DNA of 37,522 nt from Flavobacteriaceae bacterium. GTDB lineage: Bacteria > Bacteroidota > Bacteroidia > Flavobacteriales > Weeksellaceae. How positions within the stretch are numbered: position 1 is the first letter of the stretch; each line of letters starts with the position of its first letter. The notes beneath the pieces are model-generated. The model worked only from the letters and a program-made list of their open reading frames with translations, had not been told where the DNA came from and made no database searches. The translations under genes were made by a program, and so were the position numbers. The DNA lies in assembly GCA_031276535.1 (NCBI GenBank), contig JAISMV010000053.1, positions 1 through 37,522 on the forward strand. The letters run 5' to 3'. Below, one piece after another: positions 1 through 9,083 of this stretch.

Positions 1-132
1 TTTTTAAGCTCTTTTGAGCGTCTTTTTCACTTTTTCTTCTTGATTTAGCCCGCTAAATCTTCAAATAAAAAGCAAAAAATCCATCTCAAAAATAGCAATA
101 AAATATAATCGCAATAAAATTTAAACAGGCTC
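1..132. mobile_element. MITE-like element, copy 1 (truncated by window start)
   Basis: Bases 1-132 match 30448-30579 with one mismatch seen by eye (ccatctcaaaaatag vs ccatctctaaaatag). Ends in AATAAAATTTAAACAGGCTC, the inverted repeat of GAGCCTGTTTAAATTTTATT. Confidence 0.8.
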
Positions 133-167
133 TAAGACAGGCATTTCGAACTCAGGTTAAAAATGTT

Positions 168-1628
168 TCATTTGGTAGGAATATTTTCCAGTATTTCTAA
201 AAGATATTTCCAAAATTTCTGTACCGAAGAAATGCTTACTTTTTCTTTAGGGGAATGTGCTCCTTTAATAGTAGGACCGAAAGAGATCATGTCCATACCG
301 GGATATTTCTCCGCAATGATTCCACATTCCAATCCGGCATGACAGGCTATTATCAGAGGTTTTTCACCATTTTGTCTTTCATAAATACTTTCTGCCAGTT
401 TCAGAACCTTTGAATTGGGGTTGGGTTTCCATCCGGGATAAGAACCTGTAAATTCCACTTTCATTTCTGCCAGTTCAAAAGCGGCTTTTAAAGAATTGGC
501 TACCCAAAATTTAGAACTTTCTACAGAGGAACGGGTTAAACATAGAATTTCGGCTTTCCCCTGTTTCACCTCCACTCTGGCAATGTTGTTGGATGCTTCC
601 ACCAGATTTTCAATGTCCGGACTTATGCGGTATACTCCATTGTGTGCCGCCTGTAAGGCTGAGATAAATTTTTTCCCGTCATTGAAATCCATTGCTCTTT
701 CCGCTTTATTTGTCCTGACCATTTCAAGGGTTAAATTCTCCTCCAGAGATGTAAATTCAGCCAAAATATCCTTTTTCAACCGTTGAAATTCACTTTCCAA
801 TTCTTTTTGTCGGGTATTGGAGACGGAAAAAACTGCCTGCGCCTCTCTGGGAATGGCATTTCTTAATCCTCCCCCGTCAAATGAGACCAATTGTATGCCG
901 AAATCCAAGAAGTTATACAAAAACCTGTTTATCAATTTATTAGAATTCCCTAATCCTTTATGAATTTCCATTCCTGAGTGTCCTCCATGCAATCCTTTCA
1001 AAGTCAGAAGGTAGGTTTGAAATCCTTCCGGCATTTCGGTTTCTTTATATTCAGCCGTAGCAGTGACATCCACCCCTCCGGCACAGCCTATGTCGATTTC
1101 ATTATCTTCTTCCGTATCCAGATTCAACAGAATATTTCCGGATAAAATTCCGGGTTTTAATCCGAATGCGCCGGTCATTCCGGTTTCTTCATCAACGGTA
1201 AACAGAGCTTCAATCGCCGGATGTTGTATCTGATCAGAAGCTAAAATACTCATTATTGCAGCTACCCCTATTCCATTATCCGCTCCTAATGTGGTCTCTA
1301 CTGCATGTACCCAGTCTCCGTCTACGACCATCCGGATTCCTTCTGTTTCAAAATCAAAATCAACCTCGTTATTTTTTTGGCAAACCATATCTAAATGAGA
1401 TTGCAACACTACGGTTTTACGGTTTTCAAATCCCCGGACTGCCGGTTTTTTGATTACGATGTTTCCGGTTTCGTCTTCTATTGTTTCCAAATTCAGAGAA
1501 ATTCCGAAATTTTTTATAAAATTTCTTACTTTTTCTTCTTTTTTGGAAGGACGCGGCACTTCATTTAAATCGGCGAAAAAATTCCATATTTTTTCAGGCA
1601 GCAGGTTTCTTATATTTTCATTACTCAT
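168..1628 (-). CDS. pepD: Aminoacyl-histidine dipeptidase / cytosol non-specific dipeptidase (M20 family)
   Basis: 486 aa ORF; M20 motifs such as VVLQSHLDMVCQKN, TLGADNGIGVAA, LFTVDEETGMTGAFGL, GLHGGHSG. Confidence 0.93.
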   Translation of the reverse strand: MSNENIRNLLPEKIWNFFADLNEVPRPSKKEEKVRNFIKNFGISLNLETIEDETGNIVIKKPAVRGFENRKTVVLQSHLDMVCQKNNEVDFDFETEGIRMVVDGDWVHAVETTLGADNGIGVAAIMSILASDQIQHPAIEALFTVDEETGMTGAFGLKPGILSGNILLNLDTEEDNEIDIGCAGGVDVTATAEYKETEMPEGFQTYLLTLKGLHGGHSGMEIHKGLGNSNKLINRFLYNFLDFGIQLVSFDGGGLRNAIPREAQAVFSVSNTRQKELESEFQRLKKDILAEFTSLEENLTLEMVRTNKAERAMDFNDGKKFISALQAAHNGVYRISPDIENLVEASNNIARVEVKQGKAEILCLTRSSVESSKFWVANSLKAAFELAEMKVEFTGSYPGWKPNPNSKVLKLAESIYERQNGEKPLIIACHAGLECGIIAEKYPGMDMISFGPTIKGAHSPKEKVSISSVQKFWKYLLEILENIPTK

Positions 1629-1767
1629 TATTTATCGTATGATTTGAAATTTTGTATGCCAAAGTTCGCTATTTTTTTGAAAGCAATTCACAATCAGGTC
1701 GTTTTTATATTTTTTCCATTATTGAACGTGAAAAAAATTTGAAACCCCTTTCTTTTTTTTAGATTGT

Positions 1768-2079
1768 TTAACTTTTAAAGTTATATTTTTTCAGTTTTAC
1801 GGAATTATTATTAAAAAGAACTCTTTCCTTATCTAAATCATAGGCGGTTTGCATTTTCATCAAATGTTCTGCTGATCCTCCAAATACTTGTTCAATTCTT
1901 AAAGCAACGTTAGTACTTAAAGATATTTTCCCATTCAACAGGTTTGAAACATTCGATCGGGTCATTTTCAGGAGGTCTGCTACTTCCGTTATGGTTAAAC
2001 CTGAATATTCAACTAATTCTCCTTTCAGAATTATTCCCGGATGTACTCGTTTTAATTTTCTTTCTGTAATTTTTTTCAT
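1768..2079 (-). CDS. higA: HigA-like antitoxin, XRE-family HTH
   Basis: 103 aa; VHPGIILKGELVEYSGLTITEVADLLKMTRSNVSNLLNGKISLSTNVALRIEQVFGGSAEHLM is the HigA HTH signature; lies directly downstream of a HigB-like ORF. Confidence 0.9.
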   Translation of the reverse strand: MKKITERKLKRVHPGIILKGELVEYSGLTITEVADLLKMTRSNVSNLLNGKISLSTNVALRIEQVFGGSAEHLMKMQTAYDLDKERVLFNNNSVKLKKYNFKS

Positions 2080-2086
2080 ATTTTTA

Positions 2087-2368
2087 TTAGTGTGGATCTA
2101 AATAATCAACATCATAAACATTCCCTTTTTCAAATCTAAAGAGTATCCGGTAATTTCCGCTAACATCCATACTCCAAACGTTATTTTCTCCTTTGTACGG
2201 ATGTGGTCTGAAGCTCCTGTACAGTTCCAAATCTTTCGGAACTTCCGATAATTGATCTAAAATATCCAAAATAATAGTAATTCTGTTCAAATGAGCCGGA
2301 TTGATTTTACTGCTATCGTTTTGATAAAACATTTTTTTTAATCCTTTATGCTTAAATGTTTTAATCAT
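2087..2368 (-). CDS. higB: HigB-like toxin (RelE/ParE superfamily)
   Basis: 93 aa; FRPHPYKGENNVWSMDVSGNYRILFRFEKGNVYDVDYLDPH is the HigB C-terminal core; toxin-first order with higA. Confidence 0.9.
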   Translation of the reverse strand: MIKTFKHKGLKKMFYQNDSSKINPAHLNRITIILDILDQLSEVPKDLELYRSFRPHPYKGENNVWSMDVSGNYRILFRFEKGNVYDVDYLDPH

Positions 2369-2382
2369 TTTTAATTGTATCG

Positions 2383-2394
2383 TGTAAATTTACA
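2383..2394. promoter_or_regulatory. Candidate HigA operator palindrome
   Basis: Perfect 12-bp palindrome TGTAAATTTACA 14 bp upstream of the higB start codon. Confidence 0.45.
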
Positions 2395-2732
2395 AAATAT
2401 ATTTGAAAAAACAATCGGAAAAATATCCATTAGAAAATAACGTCTAAATAATAGCCTGATTTTTGTCCTTTACTCCTTCAAAAACCAGTTTCCACCTCAC
2501 TCTCTTCATTCATAAGAGCAAAACATACGTAATTATTAACAGAAGAAATACCCGTTTTATCAAACTTAATAAAAACTTCTTTCTTCTTGTTGTACGGTCT
2601 GATTTAAAAGACCTATTTTTACGAATTATTTAAAATTTCGTTGTTAATGAACCTGAAAGGCTGTAACAGCAGTGTTTTAATTGAAATAGAAGTAATTAAC
2701 CTGTTTACTTTCTAATTTAAAATTTTATAGTT

Positions 2733-4088
2733 GTGAGTTTTATAAAAGATGATCCTAAAATAATCAAAGCCTGGACTTTTTACGACTGGGCAAATTCCGT
2801 TTATTCCCTTGTAATCACTTCAACCATCTTCCCTATATATTATTCTATTTTAACTACCGATTTTTATAAAAAGGTATACAATTCTTATCAGGATGTATGG
2901 TTTGAGGTGCCTGTTCATTCCAGAATCAATCTTTTTGGGAATTATTTTGTACCGGATGCTTTATTTAGTTATTCGTTAACCCTTTCGTTTATATTTGTGG
3001 TTTTCACTACTCCCATGTTTTCATCTATTGCGGATGTAACCGGAACTAAAAAAAAGTTTTTAAAATTTTTCTGTTATTTGGGTTCATTGTCCTGTATCGG
3101 TCTTTTCTTTTTCACAGACAAATCTCAAATTCTTTACGGACTGACTCTTAACGTAACCGCCAGTATAGGATTTTGGGGAAGTCTGGTGTTTTACAATTCT
3201 TATCTTCCCGATATTGCCTCTGAAGGTCAGCAAGACCGAATTTCAGCCAAGGGATATATTATGGGATATTCAGGAGCTGTTATTTTATTGGTTTTATGCC
3301 TGTTGTTAATAGAATTAATTGCTTCTCCCGAGAACAAGATATTTTATACCCGAATATGCTTTATCTTAACCGGCTTGTGGTGGTTAGGATTTGCCCAGTA
3401 TACATTTGCCAACCTGCCCGACACCCCTAAAATAACGGGTGTGAATAAACGAAGCGTTATACTTGCCAGCTTTTCAACTTTCAAAAAGGTTCAATCTGAG
3501 CTTTTTAAAGAAAAAAACCTGCGATTGTTTCTGATAAGCTTTTTCTTTTATTCTATCGGGATACAAACTATTTTTCTCATGGCCGCTCTTTTTGGCTCCA
3601 ATGAGATCAATCTGGAAAGTCCCAAATTGATCGTATCTATTCTGCTTACCCAGATAATAGCTATTATCGGAGCGTATTTGTGTTCTGTTCTATCTAAAAA
3701 AACAGGAAATAAAATAGTATTGATCATTTGTATTTGTGTCTGGATCGGAATTTGTCTGGCAGGTTTTCTACTGGATAAAACCAATCCGAATATTGAATAC
3801 TATTTTTATGTAGTTGCAGGGTTGGTAGGGCTGGTTATGGGAGGAATTCAGTCGATTTCCCGTTCTACTTACAGCAAGATGCTTCCTGAAAAAGATAAGA
3901 ACATGACCGCCACTTATTTTGGTTTTTATGATATACTGGAAAAATGCGCCATCATAGTCGGGTCTTTTATTTATGGTTTTCTGATTGATCTAACCGGAAA
4001 TATGAGATATTCGATCCTCGCTATGTCCATAGCATTCATTATCGGACTATTTTTCATACTTTTTGTAAACTCTAAAAAAATAAACTAA
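2733..4088 (+). CDS. MFS transporter, UMF1/Atg22-like
   Basis: 451 aa multi-TM ORF; KAWTFYDWANSVYSLVITSTIFPIYY and GGIQSISRSTYSKMLPE are typical of this family. GTG start. Confidence 0.9.
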   Translation: MSFIKDDPKIIKAWTFYDWANSVYSLVITSTIFPIYYSILTTDFYKKVYNSYQDVWFEVPVHSRINLFGNYFVPDALFSYSLTLSFIFVVFTTPMFSSIADVTGTKKKFLKFFCYLGSLSCIGLFFFTDKSQILYGLTLNVTASIGFWGSLVFYNSYLPDIASEGQQDRISAKGYIMGYSGAVILLVLCLLLIELIASPENKIFYTRICFILTGLWWLGFAQYTFANLPDTPKITGVNKRSVILASFSTFKKVQSELFKEKNLRLFLISFFFYSIGIQTIFLMAALFGSNEINLESPKLIVSILLTQIIAIIGAYLCSVLSKKTGNKIVLIICICVWIGICLAGFLLDKTNPNIEYYFYVVAGLVGLVMGGIQSISRSTYSKMLPEKDKNMTATYFGFYDILEKCAIIVGSFIYGFLIDLTGNMRYSILAMSIAFIIGLFFILFVNSKKIN

Positions 4089-4100
4089 GCATTTATTTTA

Positions 4101-4178
4101 GAGCCTGTTTAAATTTTATTCAACTATTTATTTTTAGGTTCTTATTATAATTTTGCATTCTTTTTAAGCTCTTTTGAG
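4101..4178. mobile_element. MITE-like element, truncated left half
   Basis: GAGCCTGTTTAAATTTTATTCAACTATTTATTTTTAG...TTTTTAAGCTCTTTTGAG parallels 30388-30465; similarity stops after 4178. Confidence 0.75.
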
Positions 4179-4191
4179 AGCATACGCGGTG

Positions 4192-4551
4192 CTATCCGGT
4201 ATATTCTTCGCGTTTCCCTTTAGGTAATTTTTTGATCACTTCATCAACGGAGTGACCTATCAATTCTTTAATCAATTTATCGGGTACATCACTTTCCAAA
4301 TATACAGAGTTCCATAGAAGTGATTTAAACGCGGTTTCCGTAATTCCTTTGTATTTTTCACGCAGTTCGATCGTTTTGTCGGGATGACATTTCAAACAGA
4401 CATTAAACATCCTGTCTTTGGGTTCTAAAGCGATATAAGCGAACATTTTGCCCATTACTTTAAATACTAATATCGTATCATCAACAAAAGGAGTTGATTC
4501 TGAACTTCCTTTGATGGAAATGCAATAATTTCTCAATTCTTCGATGTTCAT
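4192..4551 (-). CDS. MmcQ/YjbR family DNA-binding protein
   Basis: 119 aa; MNIEELRNYCISIKGSSESTPFVDDTILVFKVMGKMFAYI, CLKCHPDKTIELREKY, HWNSVYL-like WNSVYLESDVPD. Confidence 0.9.
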   Translation of the reverse strand: MNIEELRNYCISIKGSSESTPFVDDTILVFKVMGKMFAYIALEPKDRMFNVCLKCHPDKTIELREKYKGITETAFKSLLWNSVYLESDVPDKLIKELIGHSVDEVIKKLPKGKREEYTG

Positions 4552-4618
4552 GACTCGTATTCCCTATGTTCGTTAAATCGTACAAAAATTTATTTAAAAA
4601 CCGATATTCACATATTAA

Positions 4619-4637
4619 GAGCCTATTTAAATTTTAT
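4619..4637. repeat. Solo terminal repeat of the same MITE/IS family
   Basis: GAGCCTATTTAAATTTTAT differs from the TIR GAGCCTGTTTAAATTTTAT at one of 19 positions. Confidence 0.65.
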
Positions 4638-4646
4638 CCACAACAA

Positions 4647-4953
4647 ATGCCTTCGGAAGAGAATATCAGTCATAACAACAAATATACAAAACTTTTAGCA
4701 ATATTTCAAGCTTATTTCAAGGGGGTGTCTCCGCCTTTTTTGTTTATTTATCACCTCTTCGTGTAAAGTACGGATTAACTTACCCAAACTTTCTTTGGGA
4801 TTTGATTCCGATATGCATATATCCGGTAATTACAATCGTATCCAACGTTTTATAACAGAGAGTAAATTTACCCGTGAATGGATTTCAAAATTGATTTTCA
4901 GTTTATTCTCTGAAAAAGATTCTCTTATTTTGGTAACAGAGATCTTCCGGTAA
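4647..4953 (+). pseudogene. Degraded N-terminal fragment of an IS4-like transposase
   Basis: Two frames separated by one shift: MPSEENISHNNKYTKLLAIFQAYFKGVSPPFLFIYHLFV* then KVRINLPKLSLGFDSDMHISGNYNRIQRFITESKFTREWISKLIFSLFSEKDSLILV...*. The R-IQRF pattern resembles the N-terminus of Bacteroidota IS4-type transposases. Confidence 0.55.
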
Positions 4954-5024
4954 TAAAAACCCTTCAGGGAAGTAAACATGTTATGATTTTTTTCGTAACT
5001 TTAGGGTGTTAAAAAATAAAAAAC

Positions 5025-5201
5025 ATGGATATAACGGAAAAAGTATTGCAAGCCATCAAAGGTGCGGGTGAACCTGTCAATGCGGGAAAAGTAACGGAAA
5101 TAACAAAGCTGGATCGTAAGGAGGTAGATAAAGCCATGAAAAAACTCAAAGAAGAAGGGTTGATCGTTTCACCTAAACGTTGTTACTGGGAAGCAAAATA
5201 A
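5025..5201 (+). CDS. Small winged-helix transcriptional regulator-like protein (58 aa)
   Basis: ATG 5025 to TAA 5199-5201; MDITEKVLQAIKGAGEPVNAGKVTEITKLDRKEVDKAMKKLKEEGLIVSPKRCYWEAK. Too short for the supplied ORF track. Confidence 0.8.
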   Translation: MDITEKVLQAIKGAGEPVNAGKVTEITKLDRKEVDKAMKKLKEEGLIVSPKRCYWEAK

Positions 5202-5206
5202 TCGGC

Positions 5207-5668
5207 ATGCCAAAAAAACAAAAAATAGGATCCATTGCTATTGTAGGTATCTCGATAAGAACCCGAAATGGTAATAATGAGGCTTCTATTGATTTGGGAG
5301 TTCTGTGGGAACGGTTTTATCTGGAAAACATCCGGGATCAGATTCCCAACAAAATATCAGAGGACATCTATTGTGTCTATACCGATTATGAATCTGATCA
5401 TACCGGAAGCTATACGGCTATTATCGGTTACAAAGTCCCTTTTTTGGGATTCATTCCCGACGGGTTTACAGGCTGCCTTATTGAAGAGGGAGAATATCTG
5501 AAATATACCGTCAAAGGAAATGTTTTTTCTATTGCAGATACATGGAAAGAAATATGGAATGACGATTTTAAACTAAACAGAAAATACATCACGGATTTCG
5601 ATGTATACAAAGAAAAATCTCAGGACATCGAACATACGGAAATGGAAGTTTACATCGGAGTAAAATAG
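5207..5668 (+). CDS. GyrI-like / AraC effector-binding domain protein
   Basis: ORF track 5180-5668, but M10 (ATG 5207) follows the stop of the upstream small ORF; YCVYTDYESDHTGSYTAIIGYKVP and FSIADTWKEIWNDDFKLNRKYITDFDVY fit the effector-binding fold. Confidence 0.8.
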   Translation: MPKKQKIGSIAIVGISIRTRNGNNEASIDLGVLWERFYLENIRDQIPNKISEDIYCVYTDYESDHTGSYTAIIGYKVPFLGFIPDGFTGCLIEEGEYLKYTVKGNVFSIADTWKEIWNDDFKLNRKYITDFDVYKEKSQDIEHTEMEVYIGVK

Positions 5669-5685
5669 GGCTTCCTTCCGTAGTT

Positions 5686-6552
5686 TTATTTATTCAGCAT
5701 GGGCAGTTTATAGATCAAATGGTATTTTACCAGATTATCAATGGGTTTCTTCACGATATTTTCTATAGTGAGATTATATTCCGATGCGGCTGTTTTTAAA
5801 ATATCTTCATAATAGTGAGCGATGGAGCCGATAAAGTTAATTTCCGCTTCCCGTGCTTCCGGAAAAACCATCACCTGATTTTCAAAGAAAGATTTCATGG
5901 CTTCATAAACAAGATGTTGAATGAACGGTTCTCTTTTATGTTCTACTATAAAACGATTAAATCCTGCTATATAGGAATTGGCTCTTGTTTTTTGGTACAC
6001 ATTTTCCAGCAGTTCATTAATGGTCAGACCGTACCTGTCTTTAAAAGCAATGGATAAATATTTAGGCATTTTATTGGAAAAATAGGCATGCACCAATTTT
6101 TTCCCCAGATAACTTCCGCTGCCTTCATCTCCCAGTATCCATCCCAAAGAAGGAGTTTCCTCCTTTAAAGTCTGTCCGTCAAAATAACAGGCATTTGAAC
6201 CGGTTCCCAAAATACATACAATAGCAGGTTTTCCGAAATAGGCAGAATAAGCAGCCCCCATCATATCATGCTCAATAACAATATTAGCGTTGGGATATAA
6301 TTTCTCAAAGGGAGTTCTCAATACATGTTTCACGTTTTCGGAAGAACAACCCGCACCATAAAAATATAAATGCTCGAGTTGTGGCGCCAAAGATTGCAGT
6401 GCTTCATTTTTCAACAATTCTTCCTCTATGATTTCGGAAGTGACAAACCGGGGATGAAATCCTAAAGACTCCGTTCTTAGAAATTCTTTACCGTCATACC
6501 CTATAATCACCCAGTCACATTTGGTAGAACCTCCGTCTACAATTGCTATCAT
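5686..6552 (-). CDS. BadF/BadG/BcrA/BcrD ATPase family, N-acetylglucosamine kinase-like
   Basis: 288 aa; MIAIVDGGSTKCDWVII phosphate-1 motif, CILGTGSNACYFDG, GWILGDEGSGSYLGK. Confidence 0.88.
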   Translation of the reverse strand: MIAIVDGGSTKCDWVIIGYDGKEFLRTESLGFHPRFVTSEIIEEELLKNEALQSLAPQLEHLYFYGAGCSSENVKHVLRTPFEKLYPNANIVIEHDMMGAAYSAYFGKPAIVCILGTGSNACYFDGQTLKEETPSLGWILGDEGSGSYLGKKLVHAYFSNKMPKYLSIAFKDRYGLTINELLENVYQKTRANSYIAGFNRFIVEHKREPFIQHLVYEAMKSFFENQVMVFPEAREAEINFIGSIAHYYEDILKTAASEYNLTIENIVKKPIDNLVKYHLIYKLPMLNK

Positions 6553-6718
6553 AGTACTTTACTGTTTATTCTGCTAAATTACTTCTAATTCATCTAAGTT
6601 CAAAACTTATTACGGGGCAAATGCAGGCATCAAATGAAACCCGGTTGTTTATTATTTGTCAGGAAAAAATTGAAATATTTTATTTAATCCATAACTCCGC
6701 TTTTTTAAACAAGCAAAG

Positions 6719-8026
6719 CTACGATCGTTTAATCCATATAAATATTTCTTTAAGACTTACTTTTTTTCCATACATTAAGATTCCGATCCTGTATATCTTA
6801 CTGCTTATGTAGATCATAAAGAAAACGGAGCTGATCATTATAACCATAAAGAGAAGCAATTGCCCGAAAGGAATACCATAAAAGGATCTCGTCACCATTG
6901 CCATGGGAGAAGTAAACGGTATTATGCTCAACCAAAAGGCAACCGGTCCTTCGGGATTATTGATGATGCTGATGCAGCCGTATGCGCCCAGTAACAAAGG
7001 AATAACGATGATAGGCATAAATTGCTGGGTTTCCGTATCGCTGTCTACGGCAGCGCCTATCGCGGCAAAAAATGAACTGTAAAATAAGTATCCGAAAAAA
7101 AATGAGAAAAGAAATACAAAGATGATCAACGGATAGTTGAGTCCCAGAAGCATGTCAATGGTATCTTTAACATGAATTTGAGTTTCCACATTCATTATTC
7201 CATGTATGCTGTTTTGTTGGGGAGAAAGCATTAATTCCTGCCCTAAGAACAGATGTCCCGCAATGAGGAGAGTCATAGTCATTGCAATCCAGATGAGAAA
7301 TTGGGTGAGGGCTACCAGAGTAGTTCCCAATATTTTACCCATCATCAGATCAAAAGGTTTTACGGAAGAGATAATGATCTCCACCACCCGATTATTTTTT
7401 TCCTCCATTGTGCTTCTCATCACCCGTGTTCCGTAAATGGTGATAAACATGAGGATCACATACATTAATGAAAGGGAAAGAATATCTTTCAGAGAGGAAT
7501 TACTGTCTGATTTACCATCTTTTATGTTGGTAATCCGCAAAGAGATATTTGAGCTTATTTTTTCAATGTCTGACCGGACAATTCCCAACTGAATTCTTCG
7601 TTTTTCTTCGATTTTTTCATTGATCTTTTTTTCCAAAGCAGACAGAAGGGTTTTATTTATATTTTTATTGGTGTAAAGGTGAATCTGATCTTGCAGATCG
7701 TTCATCAACGTATCACTTGTTTTAGGAATATAAAGTATGCCATCCAGATTTTCCCCCTTAATTAATGACTCTTTTAAAGGTTCCAATTCATTTTCCGTGT
7801 AAAAATTGTAGATATTCTTTTTATCACTTTTAAATTCGGAATAAAACTGATGGGTGGAATCTATTACGGCAAGATTGGAATCGGTTTCGTTCATTTTTAT
7901 CATATAAGCAATTGCGACTCCTGCCAGAATGATTAAAACCGGAGCAAAAATGGTAATGATGATAAAAGATCTTTTTCCGGCCTGAGTGAGAAACTCTCTC
8001 CTCATTACTAAAAATGTGTTCTTCAT
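6719..8026 (-). CDS. ABC transporter permease (NatB/ABC-2 type)
   Basis: 435 aa; N-terminal TM plus C-terminal TM cluster, TMEEKNNRVVEIIISSVKPFDLMMGKILG; 4-nt overlap with the upstream ATPase gene. Confidence 0.88.
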   Translation of the reverse strand: MKNTFLVMRREFLTQAGKRSFIIITIFAPVLIILAGVAIAYMIKMNETDSNLAVIDSTHQFYSEFKSDKKNIYNFYTENELEPLKESLIKGENLDGILYIPKTSDTLMNDLQDQIHLYTNKNINKTLLSALEKKINEKIEEKRRIQLGIVRSDIEKISSNISLRITNIKDGKSDSNSSLKDILSLSLMYVILMFITIYGTRVMRSTMEEKNNRVVEIIISSVKPFDLMMGKILGTTLVALTQFLIWIAMTMTLLIAGHLFLGQELMLSPQQNSIHGIMNVETQIHVKDTIDMLLGLNYPLIIFVFLFSFFFGYLFYSSFFAAIGAAVDSDTETQQFMPIIVIPLLLGAYGCISIINNPEGPVAFWLSIIPFTSPMAMVTRSFYGIPFGQLLLFMVIMISSVFFMIYISSKIYRIGILMYGKKVSLKEIFIWIKRS

Positions 8027-8946
8027 GAATGTTGGGAATTTACTGCATTAATAAATACTTGATTCATACCGGGAATTTCTTCGTAGAAGGATATAATATC
8101 TCCTTTTTCAGAGAGTTCCGCAATTAAGGATTTGGAATTTTCATTATCTGAAATTTTGATCGAAAATGTATATTCATCTCCTTCTCTGAAAATATTTTCT
8201 AATTGTTTCTGCCGGCGGAGATCTTCAATTTCCTGAAATGCTATGTTGGCAATGGTTATTTTGAATTTTCCTTCTTTGAACTTATGTCGGATCTCCTTGA
8301 CGGAACCATCCAGTATTTTTTTGGAGTTATTGATCAAAGCTACATAATCACATAGTTCTTCTACGGATTCCATCCGGTGCGAAGAGAACAAAATAGTTGC
8401 CCCTTTTTCTCTTAATTCGAGTATTTCATCCCGGATCAAATTTGCATTTACAGGGTCGAATCCGCTAAAAGGCTCATCAAAGATCAATAGTTCGGGATCG
8501 TGCAATACGGTAACTATAAACTGGATCTTTTGAGCCATTCCTTTGGATAATTCACTTAGCTTTTTGTTCCACCATTTTTCTATTTTAAGTTTATCAAACC
8601 AATATTCCAGTTTTGATTTGGCTTGTGCCCGGGTCATTCCTTTCAGCTGTGCCAGATAGATAGCCTGTTCCCCTATTTTCATGTTTTTGTATAAACCTCT
8701 TTCTTCCGGCATATATCCTATTCGGGTGATATGTTTAGGCTGTAAAGGTTCTCCATTGAAAAAAATTTTCCCGCTATCGGGTTTGATAATCTGATTGATT
8801 ATTCTTATAAAAGTAGTTTTTCCTGCTCCGTTAGGTCCTAAAATTCCGTAAATGCTTCCTTTAGGAATACTGATGCTGAAATTATTTAATGCTATTTTGT
8901 CTTCATAGGCACGCGTTACGTTTTCAGCCTGGATAAAATAATTCAT
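8023..8946 (-). CDS. ABC transporter ATP-binding protein (NatA-like)
   Basis: 307 aa; Walker A GPNGAGKTTF, signature LSKGMAQKIQF, Walker B LLIFDEPFSGFDP. Confidence 0.93.
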   Translation of the reverse strand: MNYFIQAENVTRAYEDKIALNNFSISIPKGSIYGILGPNGAGKTTFIRIINQIIKPDSGKIFFNGEPLQPKHITRIGYMPEERGLYKNMKIGEQAIYLAQLKGMTRAQAKSKLEYWFDKLKIEKWWNKKLSELSKGMAQKIQFIVTVLHDPELLIFDEPFSGFDPVNANLIRDEILELREKGATILFSSHRMESVEELCDYVALINNSKKILDGSVKEIRHKFKEGKFKITIANIAFQEIEDLRRQKQLENIFREGDEYTFSIKISDNENSKSLIAELSEKGDIISFYEEIPGMNQVFINAVNSQHS

Positions 8947-9083
8947 TGAAACTTTAAAAATTATTGCCTCAAAGTTACTAAAAAGTTAACATATCCTTTT
9001 CGAAATTAAAAGTAAAAGTAAATAGCTTATATTTGTCATCTATTTAATGTTATAGCGGAGTAATCCCTTTTTCTGTTACATTT

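Noticed and set aside
496-786. Antisense and shadow ORFs overlapping strong genes (e.g. 496-786, 1256-1453, 9525-9734, 13568-13909, 19352-19726, 21892-22167, 27701-28075)
   Set aside because: No recognisable domain, and each lies opposite or inside a well-supported coding sequence.
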